7,745 nt of DNA from Cyanobacteria bacterium OH_CDB_58 (GCA_023435965.1 JAEZLC010000063.1:1-7745), one strand, 5' to 3'. Shown: positions 1 through 7,562, counted from the stretch's first letter. Notes: generated by a model not told the origin, from the sequence alone. Made by a program: numbers and translations.

Positions 1-33
1 TAAATAAATGAAAAACTAACAACGATAACTGAT

Positions 34-2721
34 GTGTCAGGTCCTGCCGCTTTCAAATTAAATATAAAAGCAAAAATCAGCAACTATTCAGCAATAATGA
101 AAGATCCTAAAGAAGCCCTCAAGGATATGGAGACTCAGGGCTCATTAACCCTAAAGGATGCAAAAGGATATCTAAAAGGCTTCAACGTTCCCCTAACCAA
201 CGTAAAAGGGATTGTGGACTTCTCTCAGACAAGTGTAAAGTTAAACAATTTGACAGCAAAAATCGGAAATTCTCCGATAAAAGTGTACGGTCAAATAACA
301 AACAATCTAATCACCAACACTCCAAACGTAAATGTCTTTGCTGAAAGTAAAAATGTATTACTGAAAGACAGTATAATGTTTTTATTGGAATCAGAACTGG
401 CACAGGACTTTAAACAAATAAACCTGCCTATAAACAAAATTAGCGGGAAACACGATTTATTTTTAAATTACACAGCAGCGACAAAAGACTTTGATATAAG
501 CGCTATAACAGTAAAAGCTACCTTTCAAAACCTGAAAACAGAAAAAGCTCCCGCTATCACATCTGGAAAAATATTACTTGATAACGGCACATTAAGAATA
601 GAAAACCTTAACACAAAAGTTTATAACACTTCTGCAAAAATCTCAGGCAAAGTAACAAATTTAACAGCAAAGCAGCCGTCTTTTGATGTCTCCTTTAAAG
701 CGAATAACTTAAGTTTAAGTGCATTAAATATCATTGATAAATATGACTTTATAACCCCTGCGATAAAAAATGCACTTGCTCAATACTCTGATTTTTCAGG
801 AACTGCGGATTTAGCATTAAAATTGAATAACATGAACATTAACGGTGATATAAAACTTTCTGACTTAAAATTCATCCACAAATTGTCGAAAACACCAATT
901 ACAGTTAATGCTGCCAACTTGAAACTGCAATCAAGCAAACTTATTGCAGACTCTATTGACGCAAACATAGGAAGTGCACCTTTTTATGCAAATTTCATCG
1001 TTTCAAATATTCTGACCAAGCCTTCTATAAAAGGATTTTTAACTACAAAGCTAACTGATGAATTTGTTGAAAACTATATAAATACAAAAATGACTTACCC
1101 AATAAAAGTAAAGGGAGATATAGCTCTCAGTGCTGATTTCGCGGGAGACTTGAACCACCTTGACGTAGAACACAGGTTAAAATTCAATGAAGGCTCAGAC
1201 TTATCATACCTTAGTGCAAATCTTGGCGATCAGAATGATACAAGGGAAATAATCGGAAACTTTTCAATAACTCCAAATTTTATAAACATAAAAAAGCTTG
1301 AATACATAAAATACATCACATCTCAGAATAACAAGCCCTACCCTGTAAATTTTGCAGTTATAAAAGGTAACTTATATAAGAAAAACAACAAATTCGAAGT
1401 AGATAGCATGCTGCTCAAAACCAATAACTATCTACCTACAAGGCTTCTAAATTTTGCGTTTAAAAAATCCGTACTAAAACAGGGAACATTTAACTGTACT
1501 TTATTTTACAAAGCTAATACAAAAACAAATATCCCAAAAGTGTTCGGCAACATTGATTTCAAGAACATTGACATTCCTTTATATGACACTGTCATAAAGG
1601 ATATAAGCATTGAATCTACCAGAAATATTATTAATGTTGATATAAAGGGTATCAGTTTTGATTCTGATTTCACAATAAATTCAAAAATCGCTAACAATCT
1701 GGCTCTTCCAATAGACATTAAAGATATAAATATCATTTCAGAAAAACTAAACTATGACAAATTGTTAGACAATCTTACAAAAATGAGTCTTGAAACATAT
1801 AAGAACAAGACTTCTCAAAATGTCCAACCGAATATAGATTTTAACACTATATTCATAGAGAAAGGCCATTTCCAGGCAAACGATATAAGTTTCAAATCAT
1901 TGCCTGCAAAAAATTTAACGGCGGACTTTGTTTTCGATAAAAATTCAGTCTTAAAAGTGAACAATATATCCTTTGATGTTGCAGGTGGAACTCTTTCCGG
2001 AGATGCTGAATATGATGCAAACAGCAGAAATCTTGAAACTACTTTGCTGTCTAAAAACGTAGATGCCAACCTTATGTCTGATGCCTTATTCAATATGAAA
2101 GGACAGATATACGGAAAAATGGATGGGCAGCTTTATATCCACACCAAAGGATCTTCTCAGGAAGAAAGACTAAGAAATCTTTCAGGATTGGTATATTTCA
2201 GCATTAAAGACGGAAGAATGCCCAAGCTGGGATCTTTAGAATACCTATTGAGAGCGAGTAACATCCTTAAAAGTGGAGTGACAGGGCTAACTATCAATAG
2301 CATAATTGATATAATAAACCCTGTAAAAACAGGCCACTTCTCCACTATAAACGGAAGTTTTGCATTGGAAGAAGGTATTGCAAAAAATATTGAAATATAC
2401 TCAAAAGGTGAAAACCTCAGTATCTACCTGAAAGGAAAATATGACTTGGTGAACTCTAATGCGGATATGAAAGTGTTAGGGAAATTATCCAACAAAATAA
2501 CTACTATCCTGGGGCCTATCGGCAACACCTCAATAAATTCGATATTTAACCTTATACCAAGAATGGCTCTTTCTGATCCTGACAGAGCAAAATTCATGAA
2601 AGATATTTCAAAAGTTCCCGGACTTGACTTCACAAATGATGACTTCAGAGTTTTCCAGGCAAAAATAGACGGAAACATAAACGGTAACGCCTATGTATCA
2701 TCTTTCAAATGGATAGAATAA
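34..2721 (+). CDS. AsmA/YhdP-like envelope protein, N-terminus missing
   Basis: This protein is mostly alternating short beta strands with many Asn, Lys and Ser residues, the pattern of AsmA-family proteins. That family (AsmA, YhdP, TamB, YdbH) spans the periplasm and is linked to phospholipid transport and outer-membrane homeostasis. The best support is the C-terminal part, about residues 640-860. It has the family rhythm of a 'G.v.f.i.dG' strand near 718-728, a helical 'LEYLLRASNIL' stretch, and 'INGSFALEEGIAKNIEIYS' followed by 'YLKGKYDL'. Members normally start with one membrane-spanning helix, and none is present here. The GTG at 34 has no Shine-Dalgarno sequence. The codons just before it (4-33, reading INEKLTTITD) look like a continuation of the same protein, and an in-frame TAA sits at 1-3. 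The gene is therefore probably the C-terminal part of a longer one broken by a stop, or its N-terminal half was lost. The family call is good, but start and integrity are uncertain. The TAA stop is followed by a 75-bp gap to the AraC-type gene. Confidence 0.72.
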   Translation: MSGPAAFKLNIKAKISNYSAIMKDPKEALKDMETQGSLTLKDAKGYLKGFNVPLTNVKGIVDFSQTSVKLNNLTAKIGNSPIKVYGQITNNLITNTPNVNVFAESKNVLLKDSIMFLLESELAQDFKQINLPINKISGKHDLFLNYTAATKDFDISAITVKATFQNLKTEKAPAITSGKILLDNGTLRIENLNTKVYNTSAKISGKVTNLTAKQPSFDVSFKANNLSLSALNIIDKYDFITPAIKNALAQYSDFSGTADLALKLNNMNINGDIKLSDLKFIHKLSKTPITVNAANLKLQSSKLIADSIDANIGSAPFYANFIVSNILTKPSIKGFLTTKLTDEFVENYINTKMTYPIKVKGDIALSADFAGDLNHLDVEHRLKFNEGSDLSYLSANLGDQNDTREIIGNFSITPNFINIKKLEYIKYITSQNNKPYPVNFAVIKGNLYKKNNKFEVDSMLLKTNNYLPTRLLNFAFKKSVLKQGTFNCTLFYKANTKTNIPKVFGNIDFKNIDIPLYDTVIKDISIESTRNIINVDIKGISFDSDFTINSKIANNLALPIDIKDINIISEKLNYDKLLDNLTKMSLETYKNKTSQNVQPNIDFNTIFIEKGHFQANDISFKSLPAKNLTADFVFDKNSVLKVNNISFDVAGGTLSGDAEYDANSRNLETTLLSKNVDANLMSDALFNMKGQIYGKMDGQLYIHTKGSSQEERLRNLSGLVYFSIKDGRMPKLGSLEYLLRASNILKSGVTGLTINSIIDIINPVKTGHFSTINGSFALEEGIAKNIEIYSKGENLSIYLKGKYDLVNSNADMKVLGKLSNKITTILGPIGNTSINSIFNLIPRMALSDPDRAKFMKDISKVPGLDFTNDDFRVFQAKIDGNINGNAYVSSFKWIE

Positions 2722-2783
2722 CCCTGAAAAAAAGCAAGATTGGAAAAGCACTTAAAACAAAGCCATGCTTTAATAAGAAAGCT

Positions 2784-2790
2784 AGAAGGG
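2784..2790 (+). promoter_or_regulatory. Shine-Dalgarno site that fixes the AraC-type start
   Basis: AGAAGGG lies 6 nt before a GTG at 2797. The other in-frame start, TTG at 2740, has no such motif. Starting at 2797 also puts the N-terminus ('MTNRYIEKIHKVIDYI') where AraC-type DNA-binding domains usually begin, so GTG 2797 is preferred. Confidence 0.7.
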
Positions 2791-2796
2791 TTTGCG

Positions 2797-3675
2797 GTGA
2801 CAAATAGATATATAGAAAAAATTCACAAGGTAATTGATTACATTAGCGAGAACACAAATAAACAGATTTCAGTAAAAGAATTGGCCGATCTCGCAGGATT
2901 TTCTCAATATCATTTTCACAGAATTTTTACAGCTTATACAGGTGAACCATTAAGCTCATTTGTAAAACGCGTGAGGCTAGAAAAATCCGCAAGCTGTCTT
3001 ATTTATGCTGATACAAATATTACAGAAGTCGCGCTGACATACGGTTACGATACGCCTTCCGCCTACACAAAAGCATTCAAACAACTCTTTGGGGTAAATC
3101 CTTCTAAGTATAAGACAATCAAGAGCAATATTATTGCAGTAGAAAAAGAAAGTGAAGAACACAATCAAAGAAGGAGAATTATTATGGAAAACTTCATTGG
3201 AATAAAAGATTTGGGAAATTTGAAAGTAATCTCCGTGAGAAAAACAGGCAAATACTCAGATTCAGCTAATGAAGCCTGGAATTCGTTATGTAAATTCGCA
3301 TATTCAAAATCCGTAGGTCAATCAGATAAAATTATTACTCCAGAGAGCAAATTTATCGGAATAGGCTACGATAACCCATGCGTTACTGCTGAAGAAAACC
3401 TCAGATACGAAGCCTGCATTACTGTCGATAAAGATATTCAAACAGAGGGGGAAGTATTCAAAAATGAAATCCCTGGAGGCAAATATGCCGTATTTTTGCA
3501 TAAAGGTCCATACGACTCTCTAATGCAAACATATAACGCGATTTTCACTGAATGGCTACCAAATAATCCTTACAAATTAAGAGACTTACCTTGCTTTGAA
3601 ATGTATTTAAACAGGAATCCAAAAATGACGAAACCGGAAAATTTAAGAACAGAAATCTACATACCATTAGAATAA
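2797..3675 (+). CDS. AraC-family regulator with GyrI-like effector domain
   Basis: This is a 292-residue transcription regulator of the AraC/XylS type fused to a GyrI-like (SbmC/Rob-like) small-molecule-binding domain. The DNA-binding half covers about residues 1-106. Its first helix-turn-helix is near 24-47 ('VKELADLAGFSQYHFHRIF'). The second is near 74-103 ('ITEVALTYGYDTPSAYTKAF') and ends in the family's 'FGVNPSKYK'. A charged linker (about 107-129) leads to the GyrI-like domain at 131-292, which carries 'GKYAVFLHKGPYDSL', 'WLPNNPY' and the closing 'LRTEIYIPL'. The Glu in that last strand corresponds to the acidic residue that often lines the ligand pocket in this family. Such proteins usually sense hydrophobic or cationic compounds and activate export or detoxification genes, but no transporter lies in this window, so the target is unknown. 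A second start with a strong Shine-Dalgarno sequence lies inside the gene at 3184. The gene may be co-transcribed with the AsmA-like gene 75 bp upstream, since I see no clear promoter between them. It could instead be called from TTG 2740 (311 residues). Confidence 0.9.
   Translation: MTNRYIEKIHKVIDYISENTNKQISVKELADLAGFSQYHFHRIFTAYTGEPLSSFVKRVRLEKSASCLIYADTNITEVALTYGYDTPSAYTKAFKQLFGVNPSKYKTIKSNIIAVEKESEEHNQRRRIIMENFIGIKDLGNLKVISVRKTGKYSDSANEAWNSLCKFAYSKSVGQSDKIITPESKFIGIGYDNPCVTAEENLRYEACITVDKDIQTEGEVFKNEIPGGKYAVFLHKGPYDSLMQTYNAIFTEWLPNNPYKLRDLPCFEMYLNRNPKMTKPENLRTEIYIPLE
3172..3186 (+). promoter_or_regulatory. Internal ribosome binding site and ATG at the domain junction
   Basis: AGGAG at 3172-3176 (within GAAGGAGA) lies 7 nt before an in-frame ATG at 3184. 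The ATG is codon 130 of the AraC-type gene, the first position of the GyrI-like domain. Translation from here would give a free 163-residue GyrI-like domain (3184-3675), close to the usual size of stand-alone members. This match is stronger than that of the upstream GTG start. Whether ribosomes use it is inference. Confidence 0.5.
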
Positions 3676-3703
3676 AAAAAGAGAGAGAATATCTCTCTTT
3701 TTT
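3675..3703. terminator. Bidirectional intrinsic terminator between convergent genes
   Basis: A 12-bp stem pairs 3675-3686 (AAAAAAGAGAGA) with 3692-3703 (TCTCTCTTTTTT) around a 5-nt loop. The A-run on one side and the T-run on the other give a U-tract in both directions. The hairpin begins at the last base of the AraC-type stop codon and runs into the stop codon of the minus-strand Cache-GGDEF-EAL gene (3702-3704). One structure can therefore end both transcripts. Confidence 0.88.
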
Positions 3704-5954
3704 ATGGAACAAATGCTTTTTCTGTTTCCTCAAGTAATAATGTTTCAAAGTCACTCAAAGGCATAGGTCTTGCGAAATAGTATCCCTGAGCTATATCACA
3801 GCCTATTTTCTTCAAGAAGGTCACGTGGTCAAATGTTTCTACACCTTCTGAAACCGTTTTTATGTGAAGTCCTTTTGCCATAGTTATAACACTGGTAACA
3901 ACTTTTTGAGAACGCTCAAAGTCCTTGCTGAAGTTAAAAAATTCTCTATCCAGTTTTAAAACATCTACCTCAAGATCTTTTAATAGATTTAAGGAAGAAT
4001 AACCGCTGCCAAAATCATCGATAGAAACAGGGAACCCGTACATTCTTAAATTTTGAATGATTCCTATTAAATTATCAATATTCTCAAATACTGCACTTTC
4101 AGTGATTTCAATCTCGATAAAACCTACCGGTATTTTGTACTTAGAAGCAATTTTATACAAAATTTCTGCCAATTGCTCGTTATGGAAGTTCACTCTCGAA
4201 ATATTAACAGAAACGGTCACCAAAGGTCGACCTGACTCAATCCATTCCTTTATCTTTTGACATACAGTTTCAAATATATACAAATCAAGTTTTGCAATGA
4301 AACCGTTTTTTTCAAAAAGAGGAATAAACTCGTTCGGAGGAATCAAACCTTTCTCTGGATGAACCCAACGAACTAAAGCTTCTGCACCTACAATTTTTGA
4401 ATTTGACAGCGAGTATTTCGGTTGCAAATAAACTGAAAACTGTTTTTTTGTAAGAGCTTTGTTCATCTCTCTTTCAAGTTCATTATGCCAAACTATTTTA
4501 TTTCTCATTTCATCATCATAAAAAGCATACGAGCTGCTTATACTCTCCTTTATGAGATTTTTAGCGAAGCTGGCTTTGTTATGCATTATATCAAAGTCCG
4601 TTGCATAATCAGGAATCCTGTAAACGCCACATGAGAACGTAAGTTTGTATGGAGTCTGAGGGTTCATCGAATAATTTGCAAGCTTTTTTCTAAAACGGAT
4701 TAGTCGTTTAACAATATCATCGTCTTTATCATATCTGAGGAGAACCGCAAAATTGTCATTCGCAACTCTGGCGAACAGTTCATCTTCTCTTAGTGACTTC
4801 TTGAGCTTTTTTGCTATAAATTTTAGAGTCTGGTTACCGTGTTCCCAGCCGAATATATCGTTGATAAGCTTAAATTTATCTACATCAAAAACTAAAAATG
4901 CATATTTTTTATTTGTGTTTGCAATTAATGCTGACGCTTTTTTCTTGAAATATATCCAGGAATTCCCACCAGTAACGTCATCAACAAATACAATGCTCTC
5001 TAATGTTTTGCTGTAATTGTTCTGCAATCTGGAAATCAAAATAAACAGAAGGACAAAAAGTAAAATTATAAAGAAACTTGTGTATACAACCATTTGCAAT
5101 ATTTTATCAAAATTCTTCGTAACTATATCTCTCGGAGTGATAGAAATAAAATACCAGTCGTTATATTTTATAGGAGAATAATTCAAGTAATATTCTGCAT
5201 CAGAATCTTCTAACAACAATATATTACCTTTCTTACTTTCAAAATCACTCTTGACCTTCTCAAAATCAGAGTTATCTAAGAAATGCGGTTGCTTGAAAAT
5301 ATTATTAAAATCGATTTTGTTCTCTTGATTAGGTGAAACAACTATATCACCGTTTGATTTTGCAACATACGAAAACCCTGCTCCGCCAAAGGTTGGGATT
5401 GTAAGAATATCTCTAAATACGCTGTTGTCTGTGGCAGCAAAAAGAACCGCAATTACTTTAGAGTTCTTGTATACAGGAATGGCATAAACGTTAATTTTCT
5501 TTCCATCTACTCTGTCAATTATGGTATCACTGATAGTTGCTTTGCCTTTTAAAGCTTCCTTAAAATATTTTCTATCTCCTAATTCAACTTTGTGCCAATC
5601 GTTAGTAATTGCCTTTCCATCTCGGAATATTATACCCATTCTTTTGAAAGAATTTCTTTTGACTTCACTGTTTAAAATATTTACTATATTGACCAAATTA
5701 AGTTTATTTGACTCTTCAATAACAGAAGATACCGACTTCAAGACCCCGAAATCCTTGTCAATTCTATCTTGAATAGTTTGTGCCGATTGTTTTGACATTT
5801 CAGTCAAATATAGTCTTGTTGAAGCATTAATGGAGTTTCTGATGTTTTTAAAATAAAAATATGAAAAAGCCAGCATCAGAATTATAAATACAACTGTTAA
5901 AGTAATTGTAATTATTGACTTTAAGGTTATTTTTAAATTTTGAAATTTAAACAT
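3702..5954 (-). CDS. Cache-GGDEF-EAL protein, predicted c-di-GMP phosphodiesterase
   Basis: This 750-residue inner-membrane protein has a short cytoplasmic start, a transmembrane helix (about 10-34), a periplasmic Cache-type sensor (about 36-285, with 'GDRKYFKEALKGK' at 126-138) and a second helix (about 286-308). A GGDEF domain (about 320-480) and an EAL domain (about 495-740) follow. The GGDEF signature is degenerate: residues 398-402 read ANDNF in place of GGDEF, and the usual 'GH..GD' reads 'GWEHGN' at 369-374. Cyclase activity is therefore unlikely, though GTP binding is possible. The EAL site looks complete: E525-A-L, N584, E616, the D646/D647 pair in 'DDFGSGYSS', K667, E703 in 'SEGVET', and Q723 in 'QGYYFARP'. 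The likely role is hydrolysis of cyclic di-GMP to pGpG under control of a periplasmic ligand. The ATG at 5952-5954 is preceded only by a weak Shine-Dalgarno sequence (TGGA). The start is supported by the membrane helix immediately after it. Confidence 0.93.
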   Translation of the reverse strand: MFKFQNLKITLKSIITITLTVVFIILMLAFSYFYFKNIRNSINASTRLYLTEMSKQSAQTIQDRIDKDFGVLKSVSSVIEESNKLNLVNIVNILNSEVKRNSFKRMGIIFRDGKAITNDWHKVELGDRKYFKEALKGKATISDTIIDRVDGKKINVYAIPVYKNSKVIAVLFAATDNSVFRDILTIPTFGGAGFSYVAKSNGDIVVSPNQENKIDFNNIFKQPHFLDNSDFEKVKSDFESKKGNILLLEDSDAEYYLNYSPIKYNDWYFISITPRDIVTKNFDKILQMVVYTSFFIILLFVLLFILISRLQNNYSKTLESIVFVDDVTGGNSWIYFKKKASALIANTNKKYAFLVFDVDKFKLINDIFGWEHGNQTLKFIAKKLKKSLREDELFARVANDNFAVLLRYDKDDDIVKRLIRFRKKLANYSMNPQTPYKLTFSCGVYRIPDYATDFDIMHNKASFAKNLIKESISSSYAFYDDEMRNKIVWHNELEREMNKALTKKQFSVYLQPKYSLSNSKIVGAEALVRWVHPEKGLIPPNEFIPLFEKNGFIAKLDLYIFETVCQKIKEWIESGRPLVTVSVNISRVNFHNEQLAEILYKIASKYKIPVGFIEIEITESAVFENIDNLIGIIQNLRMYGFPVSIDDFGSGYSSLNLLKDLEVDVLKLDREFFNFSKDFERSQKVVTSVITMAKGLHIKTVSEGVETFDHVTFLKKIGCDIAQGYYFARPMPLSDFETLLLEETEKAFVP

Positions 5955-6014
5955 TTCCAGCCATCATCTTAACTATCAGACACACATTCATTCCAGACTT
6001 AAAATCTTTTTAAC

Positions 6015-6043
6015 ATTCTACTTTTTTTCAGTCCTATTTGCAA
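6015..6043 (-). promoter_or_regulatory. Sigma-70-type promoter for the Cache-GGDEF-EAL gene
   Basis: On the minus strand, TTGCAA (6038-6043) is followed after exactly 17 nt by TAGAAT (6015-6020), five of six bases of the -10 consensus. Transcription would begin near 6008, leaving a leader of about 54 nt before the ATG. The assignment rests on sequence match and position only. Confidence 0.45.
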
Positions 6044-6049
6044 GCAAAT
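6036..6049. repeat. Inverted repeat over the -35 box
   Basis: ATTTGC and GCAAAT, separated by AA, form a perfect 6-2-6 dyad. It covers the proposed -35 hexamer of the Cache-GGDEF-EAL promoter. The position suits a repressor or activator site, but in AT-rich intergenic DNA such a short dyad could be chance. Confidence 0.35.
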
Positions 6050-6085
6050 CTCCTCTATTAAATACATATATTTATAACAAGCATT

Positions 6086-6115
6086 CATGTTTCAAATATA
6101 ACAATAAAAAACATG
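6086..6115. other. Weak inverted repeat downstream of the ROK-like gene
   Basis: CATGTTT (6086-6092) and AAACATG (6109-6115) can pair over a 16-nt loop, about 34 nt past the stop of the ROK-like gene on the minus strand. There is no GC-rich stem and no clear U-tract after it, so it is only a poor candidate for a transcript end. I see no better terminator in 6044-6148. Confidence 0.2.
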
Positions 6116-6148
6116 TTACGAAAATTTACTCTTGCTTTAAAATCAAAT

Positions 6149-7495
6149 TTACAGGTTTTTCAGAGTCTCTAAAGGAATATCCATCCAGCTCCCTCTATTG
6201 TTAACGAAATTCAAGCTATCATCCAATAGAGCATCCCCTGCATATGTATTATTAGGGAAGTTTATTTCTTTGTCGCAGATCACTTCGAAGTTATACAAAT
6301 TTTTGAGCCCTTCCGAAGAAGGAAGATCAACATCTTTTATTCTTTTCTCTATTTTCTGCATAATCAACTCGGGCAAATCTTTTGCTCCATAGAGTTCCTG
6401 ATTGTTTATGACGTGTTTATTTACCCCGTGAGCGAACGGCCCTACCAATATAATTTTATTCAGGCAATCATTGATTTTATTTACTGCTATCAATGAAACC
6501 GAATCAGCATAATTATTTACCGCTTCGATTCTTGATGCTTTCATCTTTTCTACAAACTTGGGATTGGATTCATCTAATTCGATAACCGTGCTTTCAGCAT
6601 CTTTATCCTTGACTCTAAATCTGGGGTCTTGCAGAAGCTCGGCAATCAATTCGGTATTCGAATTATTTATATGAATTTCATTATCCGTAACGAGTCTTGC
6701 ATCACCGGCTTTCAAAACGACAGGCAGCATCTCTTGCATTCCGATTGTATCCATGAATCTTCCGATATGGCTCTTTACACTTACTCCCATTCTTCCGAGC
6801 TTTTCCATTTTATGATTTATAAAATCATGAGTGAGGTAACTGCTACTTTCTGAAGTCTCGACCTCGACCATCGCGTGTTTGACTTTGATATCAACACTGC
6901 CGAAGCCGCCCCCGGTCATAATCCCCATTATATAGTCGCCTTCATTAAGCATATCTTTTTTAGCGAGAATTTTTGCGATCCCAAGACCGGCTCCACCCAA
7001 GTCCTTGGTTACCACGAATTTAAATTTATCGTTATTAATTTCCATACCTGTCTTATCTGGGGAACTGGTCAAGTCTTCTTTGTACTGAGTAAAATCAACA
7101 TTCTTCAAGCTATCGCCCTGTTTATCCTTTAAATTTGGAATAAAAGCAATTTTATCTCCGAGTACGGTACCTGGAACAAAAATACCGACTCCTGAAAGCT
7201 TCTCTTCTCCCTTTTTAAAGTCTTCACCGCTACATATTACTTGAACTTTATCATAAGTATCTTTAATTATTGCAGAGAGTTTGTTAACAAAGTCCTCTGG
7301 GGAAGTAAATCCACTTGAGGTATCATTTACGTACAAACCTGATTTTGTGTAGATATCCTGTCCGTCATCTGTTTTTGCCGAAACCTTAAGCGAGCCTCTA
7401 GGATTACTCGCACCTATGTCTAGAACAATTTTGTGCTTAAAAGAAGGATTTAAAGTGTTATTTTTACAATTATTATTAATTGCGGATATTTTCAT
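6149..7495 (-). CDS. Divergent ROK/ASKHA-fold kinase-like protein
   Basis: This 448-residue protein has the ordered nucleotide-binding motifs of the sugar kinase/Hsp70/actin superfamily, closest in arrangement to ROK and glucokinase-type proteins. Phosphate-1 is 'VLDIGASNPRGSL' (24-36). Next are 'GVGIFVPG' (102-109), an 'INND' at 153-156 where ROK kinases carry the catalytic Asp (D156 here), phosphate-2 'MTGGGFGS' (193-200), and an adenosine-type motif 'IILVGPFAHG' (348-357). It departs from the family in several ways. There is no CxCGxxGCxE zinc motif. The sugar-contacting ExGH is absent, with 'ETSESSSYLTHD' (213-224) in that region. The protein is about 100-150 residues longer than most ROK kinases. 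Phosphoryl transfer to a sugar is thus possible but not assured. The first 20 residues are Asn-rich and end in 'NPSFK'; they precede the fold and contain no hydrophobic signal. The start is well supported by a Shine-Dalgarno sequence. The gene is probably transcribed alone from 7563-7592. Confidence 0.8.
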   Translation of the reverse strand: MKISAINNNCKNNTLNPSFKHKIVLDIGASNPRGSLKVSAKTDDGQDIYTKSGLYVNDTSSGFTSPEDFVNKLSAIIKDTYDKVQVICSGEDFKKGEEKLSGVGIFVPGTVLGDKIAFIPNLKDKQGDSLKNVDFTQYKEDLTSSPDKTGMEINNDKFKFVVTKDLGGAGLGIAKILAKKDMLNEGDYIMGIMTGGGFGSVDIKVKHAMVEVETSESSSYLTHDFINHKMEKLGRMGVSVKSHIGRFMDTIGMQEMLPVVLKAGDARLVTDNEIHINNSNTELIAELLQDPRFRVKDKDAESTVIELDESNPKFVEKMKASRIEAVNNYADSVSLIAVNKINDCLNKIILVGPFAHGVNKHVINNQELYGAKDLPELIMQKIEKRIKDVDLPSSEGLKNLYNFEVICDKEINFPNNTYAGDALLDDSLNFVNNRGSWMDIPLETLKNL

Positions 7496-7504
7496 GTGAT
7501 TTCT

Positions 7505-7509
7505 CTCCT
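7505..7509 (-). promoter_or_regulatory. Shine-Dalgarno site of the ROK-like gene
   Basis: On the minus strand AGGAG, within GAGGAGAG, lies 9 nt before the ATG at 7493-7495. It confirms that the Asn-rich N-terminus is part of the protein and not a mis-called extension. Confidence 0.75.
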
Positions 7510-7562
7510 CATGTTTCGGCTTTTGTATATTAAAGCTTATGTTTCAGGTTTACGCTAGGGTT

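Noticed and set aside
780..2678. Several 60-90 codon open frames on the minus strand inside the AsmA-like gene
   Set aside because: Their translations have no protein-like features or ribosome binding sites, and they mirror the codon use of the plus-strand gene. They are shadows.
2759..2771. Small hairpin AAAGC-CAT-GCTTT between the AsmA-like and AraC-type genes
   Set aside because: It has only a five-base stem with a 3-nt loop and no U-tract, too weak to call a terminator.
2740..2796. TTG start giving a 19-residue N-terminal extension of the AraC-type protein
   Set aside because: It has no Shine-Dalgarno sequence, and the extra residues precede the point where AraC-type domains normally begin. 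GTG 2797 has AGAAGGG at ideal spacing.
6002..6055. Possible 14-codon leader peptide on the minus strand (TTG start after GAGGAGA, stop near 6002)
   Set aside because: It overlaps the better-supported promoter at 6015-6043, starts with a rare codon and has no clear promoter of its own.
6198..7132. Plus-strand open frames of 64-85 codons inside the ROK-like gene
   Set aside because: They are antisense shadows of a well-supported gene with conserved motifs, and none has a convincing start signal.
7511..7545. ATGTTTC repeated at 7511 and 7539, with another copy at 6087
   Set aside because: A 7-base AT-rich word is expected several times by chance in a window of this composition. Further copies fall inside coding sequence (for example near 3739).
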